Below, piece after piece: positions 49,552-61,084 of a DNA stretch of 64,000 nt. The first letter of the stretch is position 1, and each line of letters starts with the position of its first letter. The notes under the pieces were generated by a model. It was not told where the DNA came from, searched no databases, and was given only the letters and a program-made list of their open reading frames with translations. The stretch comes from Argopecten irradians. Its lineage: Eukaryota; Mollusca; Bivalvia; Pectinida; Pectinidae. Made by a program: the position numbers and the translations under genes. The stretch is taken from positions 24,641,695 through 24,705,694 of the forward strand of contig NC_091143.1 in assembly GCF_041381155.1 (NCBI RefSeq), written 5' to 3'.

Positions 49552-49637
49552 CATATCTTCGATTACGCTCTGATACTCTACGCTCCAGTACGAAGATCTG
49601 AGGACACCCGGTAGGAGGTCATGTTCTGGTGACCTTT
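49552..49637 (+). repeat. Left terminal inverted repeat, 86 bp
   Basis: It begins CATATCTTCGATTACGCTCT and ends TCTGGTGACCTTT. It is identical to the reverse complement of 59616-59701 over all 86 bases; beyond them the two sides diverge at once. Confidence 0.97.
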
Positions 49638-49733
49638 CCTTGCACTCTGACCGTCCAATGAAAATCGGTCCATACTGAATAGTTTAGCCAATCAAATTCA
49701 GCGTATCAAACCCGCATTTGTTGGGATTTAAAA

Positions 49734-51984
49734 ATGGCGGAACCAAAACAAACAGACGAAGCACTAGCTAGCGTTTTACCAAGATATGGGATCAGTGCGT
49801 TGAAACCTGAACAAAGGAAGATCTTCGACTGTCTGATGAGAAAGGATGATTGTATGGCCATACTTCCTACGGGATACGGTAAATCTCTCCCATTTCAGCT
49901 GTTTCCTGCAGTTGCAAGTTTCTTACCGCAGACGATAGGGCTACGGAGACATGTTGTGGTTTGCTGTCCTCTCCGATCGTTGATGGAGGATCAAGTTGAG
50001 TTTTTGTCAAAAATACCGGATATCACTGCAGGATTTAAAGGTTCGTCATTCATAGCGATTGTCAACTATTATTAAGACTACTCTAGATCTAGACCACACG
50101 ATCATCATTGTATCAGTAATTGTTCAGTCATTTACAGTCATTCGCCTTCATTTTCTTACGATCTTAAAAGTATTTTGACTGCAGTTATATAGACTACTTT
50201 ACATTACCGCACCAATAGTATTACCGAGAAGGTCACAATACATACATTGTAGATGTGAGTATTAAATAGCTGGCAACATTCGAGCGATATCTGACCTGTT
50301 GAATTTGTCAACAGGAGCATATTTGTCTACTACACATATAAGTGTAATTTACATCTGAACCCTTCTTATTATGTTCCCAGCTACAAATCTATAAAATATA
50401 TGATTATTTAGGTTTGTGCATGTAATTACTGTATGCCGCCGAACCAATATACATGAATATAATTATTATACATTCCATGCTTATTTTTATATGATTTAAT
50501 AGGTTCAGATGATGCTATGGACCAGCTTATAAAGGATGGATGCATCGACATAATATATGCTTCTCCAGAATCGCTACTTGGTGATCCAGAGTGGAGAGAA
50601 TTGATGAGAAAGTTAAAGGTTGCTGTCATCGTTGTCGATGAATTCCATACCATATCTACCTGGTATGTACAAAGTGTAATGTTATAATGACTTTTATGAT
50701 GATATAATTATAATTTAGATTAGAAATAGCATTCCGGAAATGTTTTAATGGTCATCATGCATATGGCAATGTTATATTACAAATCTGTCCTTTTACTATC
50801 CTGAATCAATACAGTGTAGAGAATCAAAATGTGCTACCGGTACATTTCTATTTTTATTCCAATGAAATATGTAATACTGGTAGCATGACACATTCATTGA
50901 CAAAAATAATTCTAATTGGGTCTCTTGTAATTATACAAGTTTTGGTTAATTTACATTAAATGTATAGCCACTCTTGGATCTTACTGGATGTATCGGAAAT
51001 ATAAAGTCATGTGTTATTAATCTCTTAATTGGTATATTACATTCCAGGGGAGAAGATAGCAAAGGAACAGAAAAGTGTGCTTTCCGCAAATGGTTTGGGC
51101 ACATCGGAGAATTGCGTTCCATGTATCCGGAAGCATCAATGTTGGCCTTGAGCGCTACTTGTACCCTCAAAGTGAGAAAACGAGTGATGAAGATTTTGAG
51201 CTTGAGACCAGAAACAACAGTGACAATAACAGTGTCTCCTAATAGACCAAATATAAAACTAACTGCTGTGAAAGTGTCGAACATCTTGGAGATGGCAATG
51301 TCATGGATAGTGGATGGCCTTTCTACTTTGCAGGAAACATTTCCCAGAACATTGATCTACTGCAGATCCATCACAGATGTTTCGAAGTTATATGCCTATA
51401 TATCTGAAGAACTCCCAGAGTGTGTTCAACATCTTGAAATGTTTCATTCTGAAACAACAGATAGTTCGAAGGAAAAGGTCCTGGATGCTGTAAAGAACAA
51501 GGAAAGTCCTATCAGACTTATTATTGCAACTAGTGCCCTTGGAATGGGGATTGACTTTGTAGATTTACACAGTGTTGTACTGTATGGCCCCCCAAACACT
51601 AACTTGGAATTGATTCAGGAGGTTGGAAGAGCAGGTCGAGACGGTGATCCATCTGTGGCACTGATTCTGAGTAATTCATATCACCTACACCATGTTGATT
51701 CAGAAGTAAAGGCCATCTTCACAACATCTGAATGTCGACGAGTTGCTTTGATGAGTAGTTTCCTGAATCCTCCAGATATCAATTTATTAATGAAAGAAAC
51801 AGGTAAACATACCTGCTGTGACATTTGTTATAGCCTATGTAAATGCAAAGAATGCGAATTTCTTCCGTTGGAACAATTATTCCAAGCGCCATCTGTAGAT
51901 GAGGAAAGTGCATCGGAAAAAGACAGTGATGTGACTGAGGACTATAACTTATCAGACTATGAAGACATTTTGTGGTCACCTTAA
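49734..51984 (+). CDS. RecQ-like superfamily 2 DNA helicase carried by the transposon
   Basis: Three exons, 49734-50040, 50503-50662 and 51048-51984, join in phases 1 and 2 to give 467 residues. Motifs in order: LKPEQRKIF (motif 0), LPTGYGKSLPFQL (Walker A; RecQ proteins usually have GGGKS), CCPLRSLMEDQV (Ia), VVDEFHTISTWG (motif II as DEFH rather than DEAH), LALSATC (III), TLIYCRS (IV), IIATSALGMGIDF (V) and QEVGRAGRDG (VI). A Cys cluster CCDICYSLCKCKEC near the end resembles the RecQ zinc site. A winged-helix or HRDC domain is absent. It would be an ATP-driven 3'-5' DNA unwinder; its role in transposition is inferred from position. No frame break was seen. AATAAA lies at 52327. Confidence 0.9.
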
Positions 51985-53037
51985 GCTTGGTGTGTTGAAG
52001 ATGTTTCTACATGAATGAAAATATCAAAATGTACAATGTTTTGTCAAATTCTTTATTTGTGTCTTTCTAATTTGATTACAACCAGTTGTTTTAAATTAAC
52101 AGGACATTAACTAGTATTATATGCTATAGTGACAATTAATTGATACAAAGTGAGGAGGATAAATGTGCAAATTTCTACTGTAGCTCATAATTGAAATTAA
52201 TTATCATGAAGTCACTGAAAATTTATCTGTTTTGCTCAGAATCATACGTCACATTACTTTAAAAAAAAATCCTTCATATTATGTAATATGTAGGTATTAC
52301 ATTAATATTTTACACATTGGTTGAAAAATAAATATTATTAGGAGAAATGATACAAAACTTTCTGCTTTTTGTTCTCAATAGAAAAGACCAGCATAAGATT
52401 TCAATTTTAAATCTTTCTTATCAAATTATGTTGTCATAAACAAATTAAACAAGATTGTTCTCGGTTGTTCAAAGGATGCTTAATAATAATTTAATGACAA
52501 TTTTCAAAGCAAGATAAAATAATTTCTGATAATACTAATTTAACATAATTTCATATGATTCTTAAATATTTTAGTCAAGATCTGTTAAAATTAGTGACAA
52601 TTACATAAATTTGTAATATGATGTGTATATTTTTTATAGCAGAGGCTACTTTGAGTCACTGCTGTTACAAGATGAATTATTGTAAAATGAAAAGATTACA
52701 CCACTACCAGTAAGCTAGGGGTTTTGTTCTTATTGCATCAAACATTGCTTTAAAACATTAAAGTTCAATTTGAGTAAAACATGACAGAGAGAAAACATTT
52801 AATTATTAAGATAAAGTTCTTCAACATCCTGTGACAGGAAGTGAGACATTACTGTAGAGTATCTTGTGTACACTATGGTGACTCACCACAGTAGATTTAT
52901 ACAATGTATGAAAATAAGGCACATGCCTTTGACTTATACTCATTTAACTGTAAAACTACCTCTACAAAGTATATATAAATAATCAGCGTATGATGGCAAA
53001 CGCGGATGGCACACAACTGCGGATAAAGCATGCTGAC
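51985..53037. other. Spacer between the two convergent transposon genes
   Basis: About 1 kb of AT-rich DNA with no exon. It probably holds the 3' UTR of the helicase (AATAAA at 52327) and of the transposase. Confidence 0.6.
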
Positions 53038-56000
53038 CTAAAACTGCCTATCACGAAGACGCTGGTAGGGCTTTGTTGGTTTATGACGATAGATAAGTTT
53101 TGATAGCCCAACAAAACAGTCATCAAATGGATTCCTACTGACAGATAATCTCTTACTGGAAAGAGTACGCTCTGGTGTGTATGTAAGGACATCCAACTGA
53201 AGGAGATCTTTCACTACCTTGTGCACATCTTCATGGTAAGAAGGAAGATGATGAAATCCTTTCCTTTTCCTTATTTCACAAACTGTATCGAAATGCTTTG
53301 TTATGTTGATTATATGTGGATACCCTTTGGAGTGGTTGATGATACTTTCCCTTTGTGTTATGTCCCGAAACACGCCACTTTGCTATCTCTGTTGAGCATT
53401 TCCAGGTATTCATCTAAAGCTAGGTTGTTATTTCTTCCTCCTTGTACATTTACAAAGCGGTTTGCTCTAAGACGAATCTTTTGTTCCTCCGTAAGAGTTT
53501 CTCCTGATGCCATGGCAGTGAGGTGAATTGACCCTATAACATACTTTAGCTTGTTGGTTTTGTTGTAAATAGGTAATTCATATTTCGCTGAACAAACGCT
53601 TCTGTTACCATCACCCATATCCACAGCTGTGTCGAAGTTTTTGTGCAAAATAACTAGCCTGAACAACATGATAATGTGATCCTGTAATTGGTCCTTCTCT
53701 TTATCAGGTTTCTGTTTAGTTGTCTTCATAACACTGACATTGTGTTGTTTCATTTCGTGAGATTGTAATGAAGCCACAAAAGCATATGTTTTCTCGCAAA
53801 AATGACATTTGAAACGCCCATCCTCTGGCTCATAGTTTGAAACCCAGTAGTTTTCAGGGTGACTTGGGTCTTCGAGAACCTCTCGCAGTTGTGCAAATAA
53901 ATCCATTGATTCCCCTTCAAAAAACCACTGTGCAAGTATGCACTCGCAAATGTCATTTATCCATTGAATTTTCTCCTCTTTTGTCATGCCTTCAAAGGTT
54001 CTTGGGTAAGGAATTTCAATCTTATCCTCTGCTACTTCACCGATTTGGAAGTAATCCAAGAACAGAACAACACAAATTGCATCAAGTAAAGTGTAGTACA
54101 GGAGTTTGTATGGACGGTAGGCATTTTTTACATCGGCCTTGACATTTCGCAAATTGAGGAGATTTCTGTAATAATATGCTGTACCTCTGTCCTTTGCACT
54201 CCCTGTATCGTATGTAAGCTTGTGAATTGCCTGAAATGAACAACAAAACAATTATGTACATATTTATAAATATTTTTATTTTATTGGAAACAAAACAACT
54301 TCAATGAGCTATTGGTCATTACATGAAATATGATCACAATCACCTCAACTTGATAATTGCTATTCCCCATGTTCTATTTGCCATTTTTACATCAATTACA
54401 TAACTGAACACTGTTTGCCCATAGAAGGATATACAAACCGAGAAGCTTTTTGATACATACTTGGTTTAAAATTATCAAAGTCTAAAAGTAATACACAGAA
54501 GAAGTGCATCAAAATGAAGAATAATAGATATTTTATGTACTGTATTAAAAAAATCTATTTATATTTCTTCCTTTTATTTACTCACCTCAAGGAAGTTCAT
54601 GAGCCTGTGAAAATCCTCTATTTTAGAAACAAATCCCTCCAACCTCTCCTTAGCTGTTTCTGCATTTGACATTGCTTTTTGAGCAGATTGAACTCTTTCG
54701 TCTGTTAATCTGTCACCTGGAAAATAAAGCAATGCATCAATTGATTTCATAATTAAGGTTACATAATTAGAATTTATGAATACTTCTAGAACTGTTCAAG
54801 TAATAGTAGAGAAGAAAGGCCTGTATCTTTCATCTGGTTCATTGAGCCAAGTAACGAAATAAGAACAGATTAAGTTTTATTAATTAAGTGTTTGGTCTTC
54901 TTTATTGTGCCCATCCTTAATGTCAAAATGGGTTAGCAATAATTTATTACACAAACTATATTCCCTTCTCCAGAGGATATATTTGTGGCCAAAGTTTGTT
55001 AATATCCATGTTCTATAACTAGCAGAAATTTAAAGGTATGGACAGAATATTGATGGACAGATGCCATGCCATCACATAACCTCACTGGTCGTTCGGGCCA
55101 GGTGAGCTAACAAACCAACCCTGGGTGAACTTGATTGCTCACAATCTAATTATGGCTGGCTAGAAATAGTTTGGCTTGTGTTTTTTCAGATCTTTGATAT
55201 AATTTTACATACCTCCAAAGAAGACAGGTTCCACCACTTCTCCTTCTCGACATGGAACATATTTGTTGGAAAGGTCTTTAAGAAGTTGAATTAATTCATT
55301 TGTTTTGTTTTCATTACAGTCAAACAGTCCCAATGGATACTGAGAAAATACAAGATCAAATGATTGAAAAATTCCACAAATATGTTTAACATCTTAAATG
55401 TATAAGTTTACAATATGACTATATAATGTTACTATAATATATCATGTAAACATGTCAACAAAGGCTCACCATCATAATATGGTATACAGTATATGAAAAA
55501 TAGATATTGACCTTTGAACCTAATTATCTTGACATTTGACCTAAAATCCTACCTCTATGTAAATTTACTGACCTTCAATTTCTTAAGTCAAAGAGTGAAT
55601 AAATTCTTAACATTAAAGTTAAAAGTAAGAAGACATCTTGTTTTGCTATAATTCATTTACCTGAGTTGTCTTATTTCCACAATATTGACTCCAGCAGTGG
55701 TCCAGATGAACAGGATAAATATCTTTGAAGTCATTGTTCAGTTGTGAAATGTTTGATATTACCGATGTTGCAAAAACAAAGGTTAACTCTTTCATAAGTT
55801 GTCTTTGCTCTGTTAATGATGGTATAAAGTTAGATGGAGAGAACTCTATAGCAGATGACACATCAGAGGAACGGTCTTGTACCACTGGAATCACACGATC
55901 AACAATAGCATACATGTTGAACAAATGCAAGGACTGTGTTTTTTTGTCTGATGTTCGGTATGATGGGGAGAATATTTTTTATCCCAGTTGTCTCCAATGA

Positions 56001-59000
56001 GTTGGTACTTTTTTGTTCCACCCACTGCCCAAGAATCCCGTAACTTCAGTAATTCTGTGTCCAGTTCATTTTTCCATGATTCTAGCTTCCTATGTGTCGT
56101 TACTGGATGAACCACAAGTCCAATTTGAGCAAGTCTTTCAATGTCCTGTGTTTTAAATAAGGTGTAATATCATAGATATTAAATACATAATTAAACCAAT
56201 GAATAACATACATGAAGCTCCAACTATGTAAACATATCATGTTGTCATCTGATCAACCACTTTAAACTTGGTATTTTATACTGAGTGCAATTGTAATATC
56301 TGAAGATATTGTGCCAGTACATTTAATAACTGTAATTTGTATAAACATTTATAATAATGCTATCCCTAATTACATTAGCATCTTACCAGTTGAGTGCATC
56401 CTCCATGAAGCATAAGAAATCCGGTGATATACTGGATCAGAGACATCTCTTGGCTTCTTCCATGAAGTGCAAATTGCTGTCGAAAGCAGTATATGTCTGA
56501 ATGGCTTATTTGGAACACTAGGTGGTATGTTTCCTACTGCAGCAGAAATCACAGATAATAGAACTGGACATTTATCTTTTAGTTCTAGGTACACCCTCTC
56601 CCAACTAAAGTCAAAAAAGTCTTTGTATCCCTTCTTTTGAAAGATTGAGTCTGAACCTCTTTTGCAAAGTTTCTCACATTCTAGCTTCACATAGTCTGTA
56701 ATTTCACTTGTAACTATGTCTATGTCTGATTTACAGAGATAGTCCACAATAACTTTGTTAGTTTTGGTTTTCCTAAAAATAGCCTTGCAGATTTTCTTGT
56801 GTACCTCTGACTGAACAAATGTGGACTTCACTCCACTTGGATGATAAACCTTCACCTGCAACAGAATAGAAAATTAATAATTAACTGCAAAATACAATTG
56901 AAATATCATACAAACGTTTAACATTTCAAAAAATTTTACTTTTTATAGGAAATATAATAAAGCCAAATCTGGAATTCTATGAATTAACATGTCATGATGG
57001 TTTTTAGGAATTACAAAAATATCAAAAGTGATTTTTCTTATGTAAGCCATAATTAACATTTTTCAATTTCAATTTTATAACAACATTTGTTCATATTTGT
57101 CTGTGCTGTACAACTCACCATATCTCATCATATTATATACAATGTTGATCCTTTTGCAGTATGCATATTAAATGAAAAACCTGGAATAGAGAACTTTAAA
57201 CAATTAACCTCTTACCAAGTAACTCTCAAAATCTGGAAATAATAAACAGAAAAACAACATGCAAATAAAACTCAATTGTTAATAAATTTAAAACAGACAA
57301 ATTAAGAAAAACATCTTTACAGTTGCAAGGTAAAAACTGATAGTTTCTATATTATAAATGTATTATGTCTTGTTATAATACTATCTAATAACAACATTAA
57401 TAAAATATTTCCAGGGAAGCTTACTATGATTAAATTACAATAGTAAAAAATTATAGTTATATAAGGTGCTTACTTATGGATCACTTGTGAAATGGAACTT
57501 AATTGGATTACAATTAAACTTAGATATGTTATGAATATATTTAAAGTTATCATAGCTTAAATTATCCATGGATATTTTTTTCCATAAATTTAAATATGAA
57601 TAAATAATTGTTCATAGTGAGTAATTATAAAGGGTATCTAAAATACCAGAACATAGCATTTCCTTATTTCAATATCAAAATTAATATTTACAAAAGATTT
57701 AGTCTTTGATTCTTGTAACTTGCAACTATATAAATAATTATTTATAAGGATTTATAAGTGAGAAGGATTTGTCACTCGGGTTTTGGACAAATAAGGTTTC
57801 ATATTTGTGCATTGAACATTGGACGATAACTGTTACAGCCTACTCATAATTGATTTTCCTTTGATATCCGCCAGCACAGCCTTTGATGTAGCTTGAGGGT
57901 ACCAGGTTTATTGTCTTACTTTCTGAGACAGGCCGTCATGAGCTGTCATATTTTTTTAATGAAGATTTAAAACATTTCTTCTGGATCTTCCTTCCTTAAA
58001 ACAAGGATTAGATATTGTGAAATATATATATCAAGCTTTACATTGGTGTTTCTTATGACTCAATAAGATAAGTATTTGACTAGAAAAATGGTTTTATATT
58101 TCCGGTTCATAGGCCTCTGCTGTAGTGTAAAGAGACAATGACAAATCCTTTTCACTTATAAATACTTGATGTAATTGAACTTCATACTAAAATCTAACTG
58201 AAAATTACTATATTCTAAAAACCGGAATAACTTAATGAGAATAAACTTTGAAACATTTAAACTTATAAATAAAAAATTAAAAAATAAGAAATATGCACCT
58301 CCACTTCGCCGTGTAACGTGCTGTCAATGGGGGAAAAAAATGTATTTTCTTTATCTTTGTCACCCTTGTCCGAGAACTCCAAAGACTTTCTGGCAGACTT
58401 TTGACTGGTCCTTGACATTCCTGGTGTTAACTCTGCAACAGGTACACAAAATGACACAATACACACAGATTTAAAATGTGTTTTACATCTGTTACATTAC
58501 TCAATAAAAACAATACAAACCATTGAAATGCATGCTGTGCAACATGTGGCTAGTCAAGGCTAATCTTTCTCAGCAAAATCTACATTTATGTAATCCATTC
58601 TTTATATATTCTGCAGACAAATCAGATATAATCATTGATAATAATCATAGCCAGTTCATGTCTAATACTGATGGATTCTCTAATATATATGTTATATATA
58701 TATATATATACTATTTTTTTTTTATTTGTAAAAAAATGACCATTCCAAAATCAACTTGTCATTTAATTTCTATCAGTTTTAGTATTTTAAAAACTGCTCG
58801 AGCATAGTCGGTGCTTCACACTGGGTTTATGTTAAATAATTATTTAACTAATGGTATAAAATACATATGTACTTACTATCGAGAACTGCAGTTTGATCGG
58901 CGCTGGTAGTATCAACAGTCTTTGGAAGTAGAAACCTGTGTTGTTCGTGTTGTGTTTGTAGAGGTATGCATACTTTTTTTATTACAACCAACTCTGACAC

Positions 59001-59435
59001 AGTAGGGAAATTTTCAACTCCATTACGCTGTTTATTGGATGGTTGATATTGAAGTGGTGACCGTAATCCCCGTTTTACAGCGACTGTTTTACGTGGAGAT
59101 GGCATTGTTAAAAATACATTCTCAACTCGCAACCTAGACTTCTCTAACTGACTTTTTATTTCGGCAGCTTCCTTCGTACACTTTACGTATTTCTCTACAT
59201 ACTTTAAACATTTGTGACAAACTCCGTTATTTACGTCTCTATCACTTGATACTTCAAACTGTTGTAGAACTTGTTTAATGTTCTTTACCCTCTCGTCAGT
59301 AAGTTTATATTTCAGCGTAAAGTGCTTTTTCTCAATTTTCTCACCTTTGTCATTGATGTCTGTTTGTATAAACGAAAATCCACATAAAACACAAATATTA
59401 CTTCGACAGTACACACGGCGAGGAGTAGATGCCAT
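53038..59435 (-). CDS. Zinc-finger transposase of the DUF6589/Academ type, eight exons, three small frame breaks
   Basis: Exons on the minus strand: 59435-58877, 58432-58364, 57232-57216 (17 nt), 56855-56387, 56145-55661, 55339-55213, 54716-54586, 54230-53038. Phases join throughout if three short indels are allowed, giving about 1,018 residues. The N terminus has a four-Cys ZAD-like module (ICVLC, then VCHKC). The middle has KVYHPSG and VGNIPPSVPNKPFRH, then GDNWDK, then FFGGDRLTDERV and KIEDFHRLMNFLE, the candidate acidic active-site pieces. A C2H2 finger CHFC...HEMKQH and LRANRFVNVQG..LDEYLEMLNRD close the protein, as in proteins called DUF6589. Breaks: near 56470 (ICTSW, then FALHGRSQEMSLIQY in another frame), near 55980 (six A where seven keep frame) and near 53360. 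Confidence 0.78.
54809..55110 (+). mobile_element. ACAAGAGG-type repeat, element E7, inside transposase intron 6
   Basis: It has AAAGGCCTGTATCTTTCATC near the left and ACTGGTCGTTCGGGCCAGGT then GAGCTAAC at the right, with one internal unit like E1. It lies between transposase exons 6 and 7, so it inserted into the transposon without touching coding sequence. Confidence 0.75.
57751..58162 (+). mobile_element. MITE family 5, full copy, inside transposase intron 2
   Basis: About 412 bp with inverted ends TTTATAAGTGAGAAGGATTT and AAATCCTTTTCACTTATAAA. It lies between transposase exons 2 and 3. A truncated inverted copy is at 47189-47539. Confidence 0.85.
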
Positions 59436-59615
59436 GGCAAGGATATTAAATATACTTCTGATGTAAGCAATTTTCTCCGCCGTGTTTTGTTGTGACAGCG
59501 TTCATGTTTACATTTTACACTCGGAACGTTTCCGGCTCTGTTAATAATAGAGAATGCCCGAGGAGTTCCGATTGACATCGCGATTTTTGGCAGCGCGACG
59601 CTGATTGGCTGTACC

Positions 59616-59701
59616 AAAGGTCACCAGAACATGACCTCCTACCGGGTGTCCTCAGATCTTCGTACTGGAGCGTAGAGTATCAGAGCGTAATCGAAGATAT
59701 G
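59616..59701 (-). repeat. Right terminal inverted repeat, 86 bp
   Basis: Exact reverse complement of 49552-49637. The text beyond (ATAGCTGTCTCC) does not match the left flank (CAGAACCC). Confidence 0.97.
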
Positions 59702-60649
59702 ATAGCTGTCTCCACTCGCAGTATGAAAATCTGAACATCACGTCGAATGGCTGATATTACGTTATTGAAAAAAAAAACCATCAGCTATCATAGTCATCGA
59801 GAATACAGAAGAAATGTGGCACAATTTGTCAAAAATGGTACAAAATTAAACCACTATTTTAGAGTATCTACTTTCGGATAGTTTTTTTGTGCCAAAAAAT
59901 GTGACTGTAATGTATGACTACAGCATTTTTGCAGTGTAGGTACGGATTATAATTGTAACAAAATTGAAAGTATTCCTCTTTTTGAAAGTCAGTTCATATT
60001 ACACAAAGGGACTGGGTCCTCATTTTATCTGAGAAGCACTCCATTTATTGAACACCATGCAAGCACAAATTTCTGTAATTTATATGTAGTGGATTTCTTG
60101 TCTTGGCCTTTAGAGTTAATGTGTTTGCAATATTAAGACATCAATAATAAGATCAACAAATGGCAAATTCTTCTTTTTATATCAAAAAGTCAACTTTGAG
60201 AAGTCCATCATCAAGACTTATATGGAAATATGAACTTCCATGTAATCCATAAATTATGAAATACTGATATTGGCAAAGCCTGTGTTTATGACCATGCAGA
60301 ACCAAACTACTAAGGGTGCAAAATCGAAATAAGGTTATAAATTAAAGTATTAAATGTACATGTTTCTAGACTAGTGTGGATCAGTTTGGATTGTGGACAA
60401 TTAAATTTAGTCCCATGAATTTCTCTCTGTAATTCCTTGTTTTCGACCAATGATAATGGTCAAAAATGTGGTTGCTGTATTTTCAATTCTGGCCCATTAT
60501 ACACTTTTGTCTTGTCATATACTGGAAGTATTTATCATAAGATATATATCCATGACAATGTGTACATGTGCGTAGTGGATAGAATAAGGAATGTATTTTT
60601 GTTGGACGCATTGGGTGAATGGTTAGAATATAATTAATAACTACAAGCC
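59702..60649. other. No gene recognised
   Basis: It lies between the transposon and the DNAJB exon. No exon encoding the conserved N terminus of DNAJB12/14 was found here. Confidence 0.4.
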
Positions 60650-60781
60650 CTGGCTCCGATATCTCGAAACAAAAGTGCAGACTTAAGTTAAAACTTAAGT
60701 TTTTCTCCTTATGTAAGTTATATGACACTTTCGACTTAATGCAGTTTTGGACTTAAGTTTGGTTCGAGAAATCGGGGCCAG
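60650..60781. mobile_element. MITE family 6, about 132 bp
   Basis: Inverted ends CCTGGCTCCGATATCTCGAA and TTCGAGAAATCGGGGCCAGG with an inner pair (ACTTAAGTTAAAACTTAAGT). Non-coding. Confidence 0.8.
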
Positions 60782-60960
60782 GTCTTCACCAACTCCTTTG
60801 GGTCACGAGTTCAAATCTCATGGGCAGTTGGCAGGAACTGACTGCTGGTCAGTGGTTTTTCTCTGGTACTCTGGTTTTCCTCCATCTATAAACCTACATA
60901 TAGTTGGCACATCCTTCAATTACCCTGTCTGTTAAAAGGACGTTATAAACGAATCAAACC
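60782..60960 (+). mobile_element. SINE, 5'-truncated
   Basis: It has the B-box-like CACGAGTTCAAATCTC, the core TTTTTCTCTGGTACTCTGGT and TTTTCCTCCATCTATAAACC, and the tail AAAAGGACGTTATAAACGAA then TCAAACC. Same family as 31640-31865. Confidence 0.75.
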
Positions 60961-61084
60961 AATAGCACGTTTAAACTGTTGTCTTGAAGATGTAATTTTT
61001 AATGCACCATTTGTACTATTACTGTGACCCTCAACAGTCTAGCTGATTGAACTTCATTTACATTTTATACAATTGTCTTTTTAG

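Larger units (their letters stand above)
49552..59701. mobile_element. 10.15-kb DNA transposon with RecQ-like helicase and DUF6589-like transposase (AcademH-like)
   Basis: It is bounded by perfect 86-bp terminal inverted repeats (49552-49637 and 59616-59701). A helicase gene (+) starts about 100 bp inside the left repeat and a transposase gene (-) about 180 bp inside the right one; they converge, leaving about 1 kb between stops. ATAT next to CTTCGATTACGC at both ends could be a 4-bp target duplication, but since CATAT/ATATG is symmetric it may belong to the repeat. A large (about 1,018-residue) intron-rich Cys-rich transposase plus an SF2 helicase fits what I recall of Academ elements with helicase. 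Kolobok-H is the main alternative, but TTAA flanks are not seen. Two other repeats have inserted in its introns. Confidence 0.8.

Noticed and set aside
53221-54142. Plus-strand ORFs across the transposase last exon
   Set aside because: Shadows of the minus-strand coding sequence; the minus reading has conserved motifs and splice borders.
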